Assembly: GCA_016721385.1 (NCBI GenBank)
Contig: JADKIE010000001.1
Location: 248,001 to 312,000, forward strand
From: Chitinophagaceae bacterium
Lineage (GTDB): Bacteria > Bacteroidota > Bacteroidia > Chitinophagales > Chitinophagaceae
Direction: 5' to 3'
DNA: 64,000 bases
Made by a program: the position numbers and the translations under genes. The notes under the pieces were generated by a model. It searched no databases. It saw only the letters and a program-made list of their open reading frames with translations, and had not been told where the DNA came from. Below, piece after piece: positions 41,632 to 52,500 of the stretch. Every line of letters begins with the position of its first letter. Position 1 is the first letter of the stretch.

Positions 41632-44225
41632 CTATTTTAATTTAGCTTTTATCTCCTGCAATTTTAGCAAAGCTTCAACCGGCGTTAAACGATTTATATC
41701 TGCATTTTCCAGCAAATTTCTTATTTCATCAAACGTAGCCGAGTGTGCATCAAAAATACTTAGTTGCATTTTAGGGGCAGACAAGTTTTTTACCACTTCT
41801 GCTGCATTGCTTTGCTCACGGCTATCTTCTAATTGTTTTAAAATTTCGTTGGCTCGTTCAATTAAACTTGGTGGCATACCTGCCATACGGGCTACATGTA
41901 TACCAAAACTATGTGTGCTTCCACCGGGAGCTAATTTTCGTAAAAAAATAATTTTATTGCCTACTTCTTTATTGGTTTATGTGATAGTTTTTTACAGTGG
42001 GTAATTTTTCTTCCAGTTCATTTAACTCGTGGTAGTGCGTAGCAAATAATGTTTTGGGTTGATGAACAGATTTTTGCAAAAACTCTACAATGCTCCAGGC
42101 AATACTTATGCCGTCGTAGGTGCTTGTTCCTCGGCCTATTTCGTCTAAAAGAATTAAACTTTTTTCGGTGATGTTGTTGATAATGCTTGCAGTTTCGTTC
42201 ATCTCCACCATAAAAGTACTTTCGCCGCCGCTAAGGTTATCGCTGGCTCCTACTCTGGTAAAAATTTTATCAGTTAAGGGAATTTTTGCATCAGATGCCG
42301 GCACAAAACTACCCATGTGTGCCATTAAGGTAATAAGTGCAGTTTGCCGTAATATGGCGCTTTTACCACTCATGTTTGGCCCGGTTAAAATTATTATTTG
42401 CTGGACAGATGGATTTAAATAAATATCGTTGGCAATATAGCTTTCGCCAACGGGCAAGTGCTTTCAATTACAGGATGGCGACTATCTTTTACATCTAAAA
42501 TATTATCGGTTGTTAATGTTGGTTTTTTATAGTTAGATGCAAGTGCGTTATTAGCAAAGCAACTTAAACAATCTAATACAGCCATTACATGCCCGTTAAC
42601 CTGCATGGGGTTAATATAATCCTGCAGTTCATTTAACAAACTTTCAAACAACTGTATTTCTATTTGAAAAATTTTATCCTCGGCGCCAATTATTTTTCTT
42701 CGTACTCTTTTAACTCGGGTGTAATATAACGTTCAGCATTTGCAAGGGTTTGTTTACGAATCCATGTATCGGGTACTTTATTTTTGTGTACATTGGTTAC
42801 TTCCAAATAATAACCAAACACATTATTAAAACTAATTTTTAATGACGATATACCCGTTGCTAAAGCTTCTTTTTGCTGCAGCTCAATTAAATAATCTTTA
42901 CCGCCGTTTGCAATTTTGCGTAGTGCATCCAATTCTTCATTTATACCATTAGCTATCATTCCGCCTTTGTTGGCCAATGCCGGAGGGTTTTCAACAATTT
43001 CTTTGGTAATTTTTTCTAAAATGTATTTGCAAGGATTTAATGAATCGCCAAGCCTTTTTAAGTATTCATTACTACTGTTTTCGCACAATATTTTTATGCC
43101 TTCGGTTTGCAATAACCCTTTTGCTATTTGCAAAACCTCCCGTGGATTAATTTTTTTAAGCGGCACTTTGCTTACCAACCGTTCAACATCGCCTGCTTGC
43201 TTAATGTGTTGCGTAATTTTATTACGTAAATCGGTTTCTTTAATAAAAAACTCAACTGTATTTAACCGTTCATTAATTTTAGCAAAGTCGTTTAAGGGCA
43301 TAAGCATCCAACGCTTTAAAAGCCTTGCTCCCATTGGGCTTACTATATTGTCAATTACCTTTAACAGTGTATTACTATTTGCATCTCCTCCCAATAATTC
43401 TAAATTACGAATGGTAAATCTATCCATCCACAAATGATCGTCTTTATCTATACGTTGTAAAGAAGTTATATGCCCAAGGTTAGGATGTTCTGTATCTTTT
43501 AAATAATGTAAAATTGCACCGGCAGCAATTATTCCATCTTTTAAATGCTCTACCCCAAAGCCTTTTAAACTATGTGTGCCAAAATGTTTTAGCAAACTTT
43601 CGGTGGCATAGGCATCGGCAAAAACCCATTCATCTAACCCGTACGTAAAAAATTTTACGCCAAATATTTCTTTAAAATGTTTTTGTTTATTACGTACAAA
43701 AACAACTTCGGCTGGTTTTAGGCTTTGTAATAATTTATCGGTATAGGCTTCATCTCCTTCGGCAATAAAAAATTCGCCGGTGCTTATATCTAAAAATGCA
43801 ATACCTATTTTATTATCGCCAAAATGCAAGGCCGCTAAAAAATTATTGCTATTATGCTCTAATAATTTATCGTTGGTGGCTACGCCTGGTGTTACCAATT
43901 CGGTTACGCCACGTTTTACAATTCCCTTGGCTTGCTTAGGGTCTTCCAATTGATCGCAAATGGCTACTCTGTAACCAGCTTTAACCAATTTATGTAAATA
44001 AGTATCTAATGCATGATGAGGAAAGCCAGCCAATTCGGAAGAAGCTGCATTTCCGTTATTGCGTTTGGTTAACGTAATACCCAACACTTGTGAGGCAATT
44101 ACTGCATCTTGCCCAAATGTTTCGTAAAAATCGCCCACTCTAAACAACAAAATAGCATCAGGATATCTTGCCTTAATAGCATTGTGTTGTTGCATTAATG
44201 GAGTTTCGGCAGTTGCTTTGGCCAT
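41632..44225 (-). CDS. mutS: DNA mismatch repair protein MutS, frameshifted
   Basis: Recognises mismatches and starts methyl-independent repair. Starts at ATG 44225 (MAKATAETPLMQQHNAIKAR); an upstream TTG is unlikely. Mismatch-binding FRVGDFYETFG, lever and clamp regions, the ATPase P-loop TGPNMSGKSAILRQ, SLILLDEIGRGTSTYDG and FATHYHELN. Three breaks: near 42688 (one A added gives EEKIIGAEDK), near 42452 (one T added gives STLPVGESYIA) and near 41972 (the reading resumes NKEVGNKIIFLRK). The C-terminus ends ALLKLQEIKAKLK. About 865 residues, the normal size. Both the P-loop and the mismatch-binding residues are intact. Confidence 0.9.
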
Positions 44226-44386
44226 AGAGGGCAAAAATAAGAAATGGAACGCTGATTATAATGATGGATAAAATATTATATGATTTAATATATACTCTAA
44301 CTAAATACTTAAAATAATGGCCCTACTTGTGTAAATGTAACCCTCTTCCTTTAACAGTTTATTGTATATTTCATTTTAAACCTCAA

Positions 44387-44418
44387 TTGTGCAAATCCAT
44401 CTATTACTATTATCTTTG
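44387..44418 (+). promoter_or_regulatory. promoter of the LolA-like gene (TTG, 21 nt, TATCTTTG)
   Basis: A -33 TTG at 44387-44389 and a -7 TATCTTTG at 44411-44418 are 21 bases apart, an exact match to the Bacteroidota consensus. The predicted start of transcription is near 44425, about 36 bases before the ATG. Confidence 0.75.
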
Positions 44419-44460
44419 CAACCGCCTCAAAACAGGCAATATATAATTAAATTTAATAGA

Positions 44461-45117
44461 ATGAAAAAAGTTATTGGAGGATTATTTTTAACTGTTTTAA
44501 CCAGCTTATTGGTAAATGCACAACCTCCTAAAGGAATGGGAAAAAGTGACCCGGATGCTAAAAAAATACTAGACGCAGTTAGCACTAAATTTAAATCGTT
44601 TAAAGCCGTACAATCTAAATTTACTTTAAAAATAGAAAATAGCGCCGGTGCTTCTTTAGGCTCAAAAAACGGAACTGTATACATGAAAGGAAAAAAATAT
44701 CGCATTAGTGTTACAGGGCAAGAAATTTTTTGCGATGGTATAAATGTTTGGACTTTAGATAAAACTGCAAAAGAAGTTACCATTAGCAAGGTAGATGCAA
44801 GCAGCAGTACAATTACACCACAAAAATTATTTACAAATTTTTACGATAAAGATTTTTTATACCGCCTAAACAGTGAAACAAAAGGAATACAGGAAATTGA
44901 GCTAACTCCTATAGACAAAAGCAAGCCTTTTCATAAAGTTTTAGTTTATATTAACAAAGCCTCACAAACCATTACATCTACCAAAGTATTTGAAAAAACA
45001 GGTAACCGATATACGTACTCGGTAAGTGGAATGAATACAAATGCTACTGTTGCGGATGCTCAGTTTGTATTTGATGCTAAAAAATATCCAGGTGTAGAGG
45101 TAGTTGATTTGAGATAG
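44461..45117 (+). CDS. LolA-like outer-membrane lipoprotein carrier family protein
   Basis: Signal peptide (MKKVIGGLFLTVLTSLLVNA), then a single LolA/LolB-type fold: KKILDAVSTKFKSFKAVQSK, ASLGSKNGTVYMKGKKYRI, FCDGINVWTLDKTAKEVTIS, and SQTITSTKVFEKTGNRYTYS. Periplasmic carrier of lipoproteins or another amphiphile. 218 residues. An ORF extension upstream (GTG 44389) would begin inside the -33 promoter element, so ATG 44461 is chosen. A strong terminator follows the stop codon. Typical LolA genes lie near ftsK; this one does not, so it may be one of several paralogues. Confidence 0.82.
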   Translation: MKKVIGGLFLTVLTSLLVNAQPPKGMGKSDPDAKKILDAVSTKFKSFKAVQSKFTLKIENSAGASLGSKNGTVYMKGKKYRISVTGQEIFCDGINVWTLDKTAKEVTISKVDASSSTITPQKLFTNFYDKDFLYRLNSETKGIQEIELTPIDKSKPFHKVLVYINKASQTITSTKVFEKTGNRYTYSVSGMNTNATVADAQFVFDAKKYPGVEVVDLR

Positions 45118-45141
45118 GAAATAGCCTCATAAATTATTTGT

Positions 45142-45172
45142 AATAGCTTCTGTTAAACAGAAGCTATTTTTA
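45142..45172 (+). terminator. terminator of the LolA-like gene
   Basis: Perfect stem AATAGCTTCTG / CAGAAGCTATT with loop TTAAA and a TTTTATTT tail. The tail overlaps the last codon of the convergent ubiX gene. Confidence 0.85.
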
Positions 45173-45727
45173 TTTCCCCCATCTAAAGCTGTCTAACTGC
45201 AACCCCATTAAATCTATAACTCTATCTACAACTGTAGCTGCAACCTCATCGATTGTTTTTGGTTTGCTGTAAAAGGATGGTGTAGCAGGGCAAATAATAC
45301 CACCAGCCAGTGTTAATGTTTCCATATTTTTTATATGAATTAGGTTGTAAGGTGTTTCTCTGGCAACACAAATTAATTTTCGCCTTTCCTTTAAAATTAC
45401 ATCGGCTGCTCTTGAAATTAAATCATTGCTTATACCATTAGATATACGACCTAAAGTGCCCATACTACAAGGTATAATAACCATGGTATTGTATTGGCCC
45501 GAACCTGATGCAAATGGTGCTGTAAAGTCGTTTTGAGCATATATTTTTACAGGAAAATTTTTATATTCGTCGTTTTCTAACTCTGTTTTCCAAACTTCTT
45601 TGGCATTCTCGGTCATTATTAAAGCCAAATCATGCCATTGATCTTTTATGGCAGGCAATTTGTTTATCAATATCTTCGAATAAATTGCCCCACTGGCACC
45701 AGTTATAGCAACAACAATTTTATGCAT
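45170..45727 (-). CDS. ubiX: UbiX-family flavin prenyltransferase
   Basis: Makes the prenylated FMN cofactor used by UbiD decarboxylases. The 185-residue protein is intact: VAITGASGAIYSKILINKL (FMN-binding, about 5-23), FASGSGQYNTMVIIPCSMGTLGRI and the VARETPYNLIHIKNMETLTL segment with the prenyl-binding Arg/Thr, and AGGIICPATPSFY. No ubiD lies next to it in this window. Functional name is by family; some relatives are annotated as phenylacrylic acid decarboxylase subunits. Confidence 0.87.
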   Translation of the reverse strand: MHKIVVAITGASGAIYSKILINKLPAIKDQWHDLALIMTENAKEVWKTELENDEYKNFPVKIYAQNDFTAPFASGSGQYNTMVIIPCSMGTLGRISNGISNDLISRAADVILKERRKLICVARETPYNLIHIKNMETLTLAGGIICPATPSFYSKPKTIDEVAATVVDRVIDLMGLQLDSFRWGK

Positions 45728-45771
45728 CTATTTTACGTTTATTTACATCTAAACTACTAAACAATTAACTT

Positions 45772-46299
45772 ATGCAAAAGGTTATTATATTTTTAAGCAT
45801 TTTTATTTTTTCTATAACGTTATCGTCTTTTAATTCAACAAAAAAAGAAAAAATTAATTGGCTTACCCTTGCCGAAGCTGAAAAGGCTTTTAAAGCCAAC
45901 CCAAAACCCATATTAATAGATGTTTATACCGATTGGTGTGGCTGGTGTAAAGTAATGGATAAAGACACTTATAGTAAAAAAAATGTAATTAACTATATCA
46001 ACAAAAATTATTATGCCGTAAAATTTGATGCAGAACAGGCTGCAAGCATAACTTGGGGCGACAAAACATATAATTTTAATACAACATATAAGGCAAACGA
46101 TTGAGCTGTTTATTTATTGAGTGGGCAAATGGGATACCCAAGTACGGTACTATTATCTACTCCTACTGCACAACCTGCGCCTTTAGCCGGCTACCTAAAA
46201 CCGGCAGAATTGGAGCCGGCACTTAAATATTTTGGCGATGGCTACTACAAAAACCAAAATTTTACCGATTTTATGAAAAATTTTTCGGGAAAATGGTAA
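45772..46299 (+). CDS. thioredoxin-fold protein with an in-frame TGA
   Basis: Signal peptide (MQKVIIFLSIFIFSITLSS), then a thioredoxin-like domain with the CxxC motif in YTDWCGWCKVMDKDTYS (about 62-65) and YAVKFDAEQAASITWG. At 46102-46104 a TGA interrupts the frame after ...TTYKAND; the same frame continues with AVYLLSGQMGYPSTVLLSTP and the cis-Pro region to a TAA at 46299. Unlike nearly all the other breaks in this window this is a substitution, not a base deletion (TTA or TGG to TGA would suffice). The C-terminal 65 residues are coding-like and complete a typical periplasmic DUF255-like/thioredoxin protein of 175 residues. It could be a real nonsense mutation or a sequencing substitution. 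Confidence 0.75.
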
Positions 46300-46339
46300 A
46301 AACATGACGAATGCAACCTTTTTTTACCTTTCAACATCT

Positions 46340-46347
46340 TATATTTG
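46340..46347 (+). promoter_or_regulatory. -7 box (TATATTTG) before a possible small RNA
   Basis: TATATTTG fits TAnnTTTG. There is no TTG at the -33 distance. It lies 45 bases upstream of the terminator at 46392-46420, in a gap with no gene. Confidence 0.3.
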
Positions 46348-46353
46348 GTTTTT

Positions 46354-46420
46354 CATAGGATAAGGTTTAATGGTTAATGGTTTTTTGATTAGTGGCCCCA
46401 GTAATGGGGCCTATTTTTTT
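46354..46420 (+). ncRNA. candidate short transcript ending in a strong terminator
   Basis: Between the predicted start after the -7 box and the end of the terminator lie about 65 bases with no ORF. The segment has the repeat-like text AAGGTTTAATGG / TTAATGGTTTTT. It could be a small RNA or only the 3' untranslated end of the thioredoxin gene. I do not recognise a known RNA family. Confidence 0.25.
46392..46420 (+). terminator. GC-rich terminator downstream of the thioredoxin-like gene
   Basis: Stem GGCCCCA / TGGGGCC with loop GTAA, followed by TATTTTTTT. It is much more GC-rich than its surroundings. Confidence 0.85.
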
Positions 46421-46443
46421 GAATTACAGTGCTTTACATATTC

Positions 46444-46881
46444 TTACGAAACAGAAGGAATTTGTAATAATGGTTTTAACTGGCCATTGGCATTTTGATA
46501 AGCTATACAATAAAGCCCGTTAGTAATTACCAAAAATGGGGTTTGCAGGCTGGAGTGGTATCGTAAAATTTGGTTTAATACTTTTTCCGTTAAATCTACA
46601 TTCATCTCTTTGCATTCAATAAGCATCCAGGGCTTTGTATTTGTATCGTAAACAACAACATCAAATCGTTTTTTTAAATTGTTTACAATTATTTCTTTCT
46701 CAATTGCAATTAACGATGCAGGGTATTTTTTTATTTGAATAAGATACTGAAGAAAATTTTGCCTTACCCACTCTTCCGGTGTTAGTACAATCCAGCGTTT
46801 TCTAATTTCATCAAAAATAAATTCGTTATTACCTTCTTTTTTTATTTTAGGTTGATATGGAGGATAATCAATTTTTATCAT
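46444..46881 (-). CDS. HsdR N-terminal-like (PD-(D/E)xK fold) protein
   Basis: Short protein of 145 residues starting at MIKIDYPPYQPK (ATG 46881); the longer reading begins at 46968 inside the promoter. It holds a restriction-endonuclease-like core: EIRKRWIVLTPEEWVRQNFL, then a Asp-x(n)-Glu-x-Lys arrangement in FDVVVYDTNTKPWMLIECKE, the metal site of the type I HsdR N-terminal domain, and HSSLQTPFLVITNGLYCIAY. It lacks the helicase and methylase partners of a type I restriction system, so it is a stand-alone domain, common in Bacteroidota and of unknown role. Divergent from the AMP nucleosidase. Confidence 0.8.
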   Translation of the reverse strand: MIKIDYPPYQPKIKKEGNNEFIFDEIRKRWIVLTPEEWVRQNFLQYLIQIKKYPASLIAIEKEIIVNNLKKRFDVVVYDTNTKPWMLIECKEMNVDLTEKVLNQILRYHSSLQTPFLVITNGLYCIAYQNANGQLKPLLQIPSVS

Positions 46882-46937
46882 TGCCACTAAAAAGAATTTT
46901 GTATTTTTAAAGATTAACTTAAGTTGAAGGCATTGCA

Positions 46938-46968
46938 CAAAGGTATGTTGTACAAGTATGCGATGCAA
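46938..46968 (-). promoter_or_regulatory. promoter of the HsdR_N-like gene (TTG, 20 nt, TACCTTTG)
   Basis: On the minus strand a -33 TTG (46966-46968) and a -7 TACCTTTG (46938-46945) are separated by 20 bases. The predicted transcript starts about 50 bases before ATG 46881. This also supports 46881 over the upstream start. Confidence 0.65.
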
Positions 46969-47009
46969 CGATGTTGAAAAGGGAATTTTATTTGGTTAAA
47001 AAAAACAAT

Positions 47010-47778
47010 ATGAAATCAAAAGAAGAAATAGTTGACAATTGGCTACCCAGATATACCGGAGAAGCTTTAGAAAATTTTGGAAAGTATATTTTACTTACCA
47101 ATTTTAGTAATTATGTAAACATGTTTGCTGAGTGGAATAATGTAGAAATAATTGGTAAAGACAGGCCTATGCAGTGTGCTACAGCAGGCGACATTACTAT
47201 TATTAATTTTGTTATGGGCAGCCCCGGTGCAGCAACCATCATGGATTTGTTAAGTGCAATAGAACCCAAGGCTGTATTATTTTTGGGTAAATGCGGTGGC
47301 TTAAAAAAACGCCACGAAATTGGTGATTTAATTTTACCTATTGCAGCCATGAGAGGCGAAGGAACCAGCAACGATTATTTTCCTCCAATTGTACCTGCAT
47401 TACCTTCTTTTAGTTTGCAAAAAGCAATTAGTACAACCATAAGAGATTACGAAACAGATTACTGGACAGGCACGGTTTATACTACCAACCGCAGAGTGTG
47501 GGAGCATGATGAAGAGTTTAAAGCATATTTACTAAAAGTAAAAGCCTATGCCATTGATATGGAAACAGCTACCATTTTTTCGGTGGGTTTTTACAATAAA
47601 ATACCAACCGGCGCTTTGCTTTTGGTTAGCGATCAGCCTATGGTACCCGAAGGTGTAAAAACTGAAGCCAGTGATAAAAAAGTTACTTCTGCCTTTGTAG
47701 AAAGGCATTTAAAAATTGGCATAGATTCGTTAAAGCAATTGATTAATGATGGCTTAACGGTTAGGCTTAAGATTTTAA
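47010..47778 (+). CDS. amn: AMP nucleosidase (phosphorylase superfamily)
   Basis: Hydrolyses AMP to adenine and ribose 5-phosphate. ATG 47010 (MKSKEEIVDNWLPRYTGEAL); an in-frame start at 46971 would begin within the neighbouring promoter region. Core motifs of the nucleoside phosphorylase fold: TNFSNYVNMF, PGAATIMDLLSAIEPKAVLFLGKCGGLKKRHEIGDL, RGEGTSNDYFP, and the AIDMETATIFSVGF with the purine-binding Glu. The GKCGGLK, GEGTS and DMETATIF text matches Bacteroidota Amn. Near 47765 a base is probably lost: the natural end would read ...TVRxLRF and stop at 47778, whereas the raw frame runs on 38 bases to 47816. About 255 residues. Confidence 0.86.
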
Positions 47779-47794
47779 ACGTTAATTATTCTCA

Positions 47795-49518
47795 TTGGAG
47801 CCACTTCTTTCTATAAAAATTTATCTGTAGCATTTAAGCAAGATGATGTAGTTAACACAGCTGTAAAAAACATTTCGATAGACGTAAATAAAAATGAAAC
47901 CGTTGCCATTGTTGGCGAAAGTGGTAGTGGTAAATCGGTTACATCGCTTTCTATTTTAACGCTACTACCCAAACAGGCACAAATTAACGGTGAAATTATT
48001 TTTTCTTTTAATAAAGATGAACTTGTTTCCTTAACTGCACTTAGCGACAAAGCAATTAACGCTTACAGAGGCAACGCAATAAGCATGATTTTTCAGGAAC
48101 CCATGACATCGCTAAACCCTGTTTTTACATGCGGTCATCAGGTAATGGAAGTATTACAGTTGCATAAAAAAATAAGTGCAGCCGAGGCTAAAAAACAAAC
48201 CATTGCTCTTTTTGAAAAAGTAAAACTACCCAGCCCGTCAACCATTATTAACCGTTATCCACATGAGTTAAGTGGAGGCCAAAAACAACGGGTAATGATT
48301 GCAATGGCCATTAGCTGCAACCCTGCATTGCTTATTGCCGATGAGCCCACAACTGCGTTGGATGTTACGGTACAAAAAACAATCTTAGAACTTTTAAAAG
48401 AACTTCAGGTGCAAAACGGCATGAGTGTTATTTTAATAACACACGACTTGGGTTTGGTTGCCGATGTTGCTGATAAAGTAGTAGTAATGTACAAAGGCGA
48501 AATTGTGGAACAGGGAAATACAAAAAAAATATTAAAAGAACCAAAACACTGGTACACAAAAGCCTTGTTGGCTTGCAGACCTGCAGCAAATGCCAAAGGA
48601 AGCAGATTGCCTGTAGTTGCAGATTTTGAAGAAAAAAATGTAGCAGTTGAAAGTTTGAAGTTGGCAGAAGCCAATGGTAAATTACAAATTGACCGCTCAC
48701 AGCTCACCAAACCTCAAACTACTGTTTTACAAGTAGAAAACTTAAAAGTATATTTTAAAGAAAAGAAAAAATTATTTAGCCCGTCAAGCGTTTTTAAGGC
48801 GGTTGATGATGTTAGTTTTAATGTATTACAGGGCGAGACAATTGGATTGGTAGGCGAAAGTGGTTGTGGTAAAACAACGCTGGGCAGAGCTATTTTACAA
48901 TTAGTACCTACCACAGCCGGTAAAATTATTTTGAATGGAAAAGATATTACAACATTATCAACCGAAACTTTAAGAAACTACAGAAAAGATTTGCAAATTG
49001 TTTTTCAGGATCCTTATGGTTCGTTAAACCCAAGGCTAACCATTGGTGAGGCAATTTTAGAGCCTTTAAATGTGCATGCAGTATTAAGTAATAAAAAACT
49101 ACGAAAGGAAAAAGTTATTGATCTTTTAGAAAAAGTAAGTTTACCTGCCGACTTTTATAATCGCTATCCTCACCAATTTAGTGGTGGCCAACGGCAACGT
49201 ATATGTATTGCCCGTGCTTTGGCCTTAAACCCTTCTTTTTTAATTTTTGATGAAAGTGTTTCTGCACTAGATGTAAGTGTACAGGCACAAGTGCTTAACT
49301 TACTAAGCGATTTAAAAAAAGAGTTTGGCTTTACAGCTATTTTTATATCGCATGATTTATCGGTTGTACACTATGTAAGCGATAGAATTTTAGTAATGCA
49401 TCAAGGCCAAATAATTGAACATGGCTTTGCCGATGATATTTATTTCAATCCTAAAGAAACATACACACAACAATTGCTTGATGCCATTCCGGGCAAAAAA
49501 TCTCTTTATTCTTCATAA
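47795..49518 (+). CDS. two-domain ABC transporter ATPase (dipeptide/oligopeptide DppDF-like fusion), frameshifted at its start
   Basis: Energises uptake (or export) of peptides or similar substrates at the cytoplasmic face. It holds two complete ABC domains: first Walker A GESGSGKSVTS, signature LSGGQKQRVMIAMA and Walker B LLIADEPTTALDVT; second Walker A GESGCGKTTLG, signature FSGGQRQRICIARA and Walker B FLIFDESVSALDVS. This tandem form is typical of GsiA/YejF/DppDF-like proteins. The start is a TTG (47795) reading EPLLSIKNLSVAFKQDD once one A is restored in the AAAAA run near 47812. About 574 residues. Alone in this position; no permease or binding protein gene is adjacent. It ends 13 bases inside the convergent TraB gene. 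Confidence 0.87.
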
Positions 49519-52500
49519 TCATTACCGTAGGAATTACTGTTGTAGCCGTTTCCATAAAAATTTCTTCCGCTTTTATGCGATGCTACTACCAAACGCAATA
49601 ATTGCTTTGCCAATTGCTCATTTACCGGCTCATCATCTTTAAGTTTTTTATCCGTCATATATACCAAATCATCATTACTGCTAACTTCTTTATCGCTTAA
49701 CGGTTGTAAACCACTAAGGCCAATTTTCCAATCATCTTCTTTTTTAATTCTGTATTTATAAAAATAAACAACCCCTTTTTCCCATCGTAAGTTGTAACTT
49801 CTTTTCTTAAAAAACTTACCGAATCTATTTTATCGTAATTTTTATCTTCAATTAAAAAACTACGGGTAATGTCTAATTGATTTTTATATTTTACAGGGAA
49901 TTTATTGAGTTGTTTTATTTTTTCTAATCTGTAAAACAAACTGCTTCGATACTTATCCTCCGATGCTAATTGTACTATAATACTATCGACTACAGGCCTG
50001 TTGTTTCGTAATAATGCAACGGCTGTATTCATCCTTACTTGCGGATCTTTTGAACGCAATAATTTTTCAAAATATTTTTGAACGTTTACATTTTTATCGT
50101 ACTGCGGCATTAATAACACACAATAATCATTTAAGCTGCTGCTACTGTACTTATAACTGCTATAGCTGTATGTTTCTGTATCGTTTTCGTCTTTCTTTTT
50201 TAATTCATCTTCCATTCTTTTTTCATCTTTCCCTTGTTGTTTTTTCATCTCTATTTTAGCATCAAAATATATTTTAGCAAAGTACGATTCGTAGTCGCTG
50301 AATGTAAGCATACTACTATCTACCATAGTTACCAATAACGATAAAACAGGCTCTTTATAATCATCTAACGAAGCAAGTTGCAACAACTCCGGAAAAAGTG
50401 TTTTTGCCAATTTCAAAGTATCTTCAAACAAATTAAACATGGTTGAATAATCGTACGAGTTATCAAATATTGGCGGATCCTGCAAAAGCAAATCTTTAAG
50501 TATTGTATATGATGCTTTTGTTTTATGCCTTGCCAAAGACAAAAAAACTTCGTTTTGAAACATGCTGGTATCGGCAGTTTGCTCATAGATTTTTTTAAGC
50601 GATTGTGCTACAACAGGTTTTACTGTGTCTTGTATATAGCCTAACTCCTGAATAAGTTTTGTTTTTGAATCAAAATAATCTTTATGGTTTATAGAAAGCC
50701 TGTTTATGGCATTTATAATTTTTGGAACACCTTTTTCGCCATAGTAAACACTGCTTAAAGCTTGAGATGCTTTTGCATGTGTAGCACTGTCTTTGCTAAA
50801 TAAATCGGCAAATAAACTATCTAACTTATTTTCAAACATGCTTGGTCCTAATTTTTTTTGTGCCGGTTTGTAACTATTAAAAAAAGATTGAATAAATGTG
50901 CTTGTGTTGTTTAATGTATCGCTCAGGCTTGTTAATGTAAAAGTGTAATTATCTTTTAATAATAGCATTCTGTTTATTGTTCTGGAAGAACCGGTATCTC
51001 TTAAAGAAAAACGAAAAGCCTGTGCACCATTTGCTAATTTAAAAGAATCTCTGCTATGCAATACCATTTCGGATTTTAAATAATCGTCTATCTCATTTTG
51101 CCAATATTTGGCGCTATCTTTCACGTAATAATATTTTGCCGTTTCTTGCACTGCAACATTAACTATTTCGCCGGTGGAGTCGCTAACAAAGTTTCCATAC
51201 TGTGCCTTTGGCCAATAACTTGTATAAGAAGAGTAACTGCCCGAGCCTTCAATTTCTTTTGTGGCTTTGTAAATCATTGCTCTCATATCTTCATCGAGTA
51301 CCGGAGCCACTGGTGTAGATACAGAAAAGTGCATGAATGTATCTACATAATTACTTGGGGCACTATATTTAAAATCGGTAAAATGAAATGAGTTAAAGAA
51401 AGAACTAAAGTCATTTTTTTTATTATTGGTTTTGGCAGCAATAGCATAATAATGCGGCCCTCTAATAAAATATCGTACAAATACATCTGCTCCGTTTTTC
51501 ATTTTTTCTTTTACATCTAAATACGGATAACCGCCTGCCGAACCAAGCTTACGTGAAACTTGTTTTTCAAAAAAATCATCGTTTTTAAACGAATGTTCCA
51601 TTAAGCTTAAATCAAATGTATCTTCATCTAAAAAAGCGTAATTATGAACGCTTTTTTTAAATATCAGGTAAGCGTTTCCGGTAGCCTTGTCCACCGCTTC
51701 ATATTCCCATCTGTCTGTACCGTCTGCTAAAGATGCATTTAAGTAAACTGATGGCTCATGCGGAAGATTAACAGTAAATCCTCCCTGCTTTGGCGTAAAA
51801 TTATTAGCCGTTGCATTTAACTCCTTTAATTGAATCGAAGAAAAAAACTGTTCCGCTTCTTTACCATCAACATAATTTTCTTTTCCGCCCATTTTAAAAA
51901 ATAATACTTCAAACGGAGTGATAAAGATATTGTAGCGTTGCAAATCGCCTCTACGGGTTTTATTGGTTATATCGTAGCCTTGATAGCCATTTTTAGTAAT
52001 GCTTTTTTTTGATACTATTTTACCTGGAATATTTTCGTACAAAACACTATCTACTTTTTTCATTACCGCATCTTCGTTATGACCCAAAAAAGCTGCATGC
52101 GTTTTTACCCTTGTTACCAGGTAATATGAGCCGTTGCTCATATCAGAATACTGTCTTCTGTCTAACTGACTAAACTCACCTGATAAATTTTGCAATGGAC
52201 CAGGCATATTAACCGAAAAAAAATCATCTTCCGCAGTTTGTTTTGAGAATTCTACAGGCACTTTAAGTTTATCAATGGCATCTTTTTGCACAGCATCTCT
52301 ATCCATCATTTTTATTGGGCGAAGCTTGTATCCTTTTTTACGCAACAATTCTATTACTCCCCTATCGCCGGGTAAATGTGCTGCGCCAACACCAACAAAC
52401 AAGGCACTTTTTTTCATTATAGTGTCCATAGAATTGGCTTGTATTTCGTTACGCTTATACAAAAATTTCTCTCTGAAAGCATCAGATTTTTCCATCATTT

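Noticed and set aside
46102..46104. TGA read as selenocysteine or a reassigned codon
   Set aside because: There is no selenocysteine insertion hairpin visible after it, and TGA is used as an ordinary stop in ruvA.
46444..46881. Full type I restriction system
   Set aside because: Only the N-terminal nuclease-like domain is present; no helicase, HsdM or HsdS gene is nearby.
46971..47009. N-terminal extension of AMP nucleosidase
   Set aside because: The 13 extra codons begin within the promoter for the divergent gene, and the text from 47010 begins with the family's own start.
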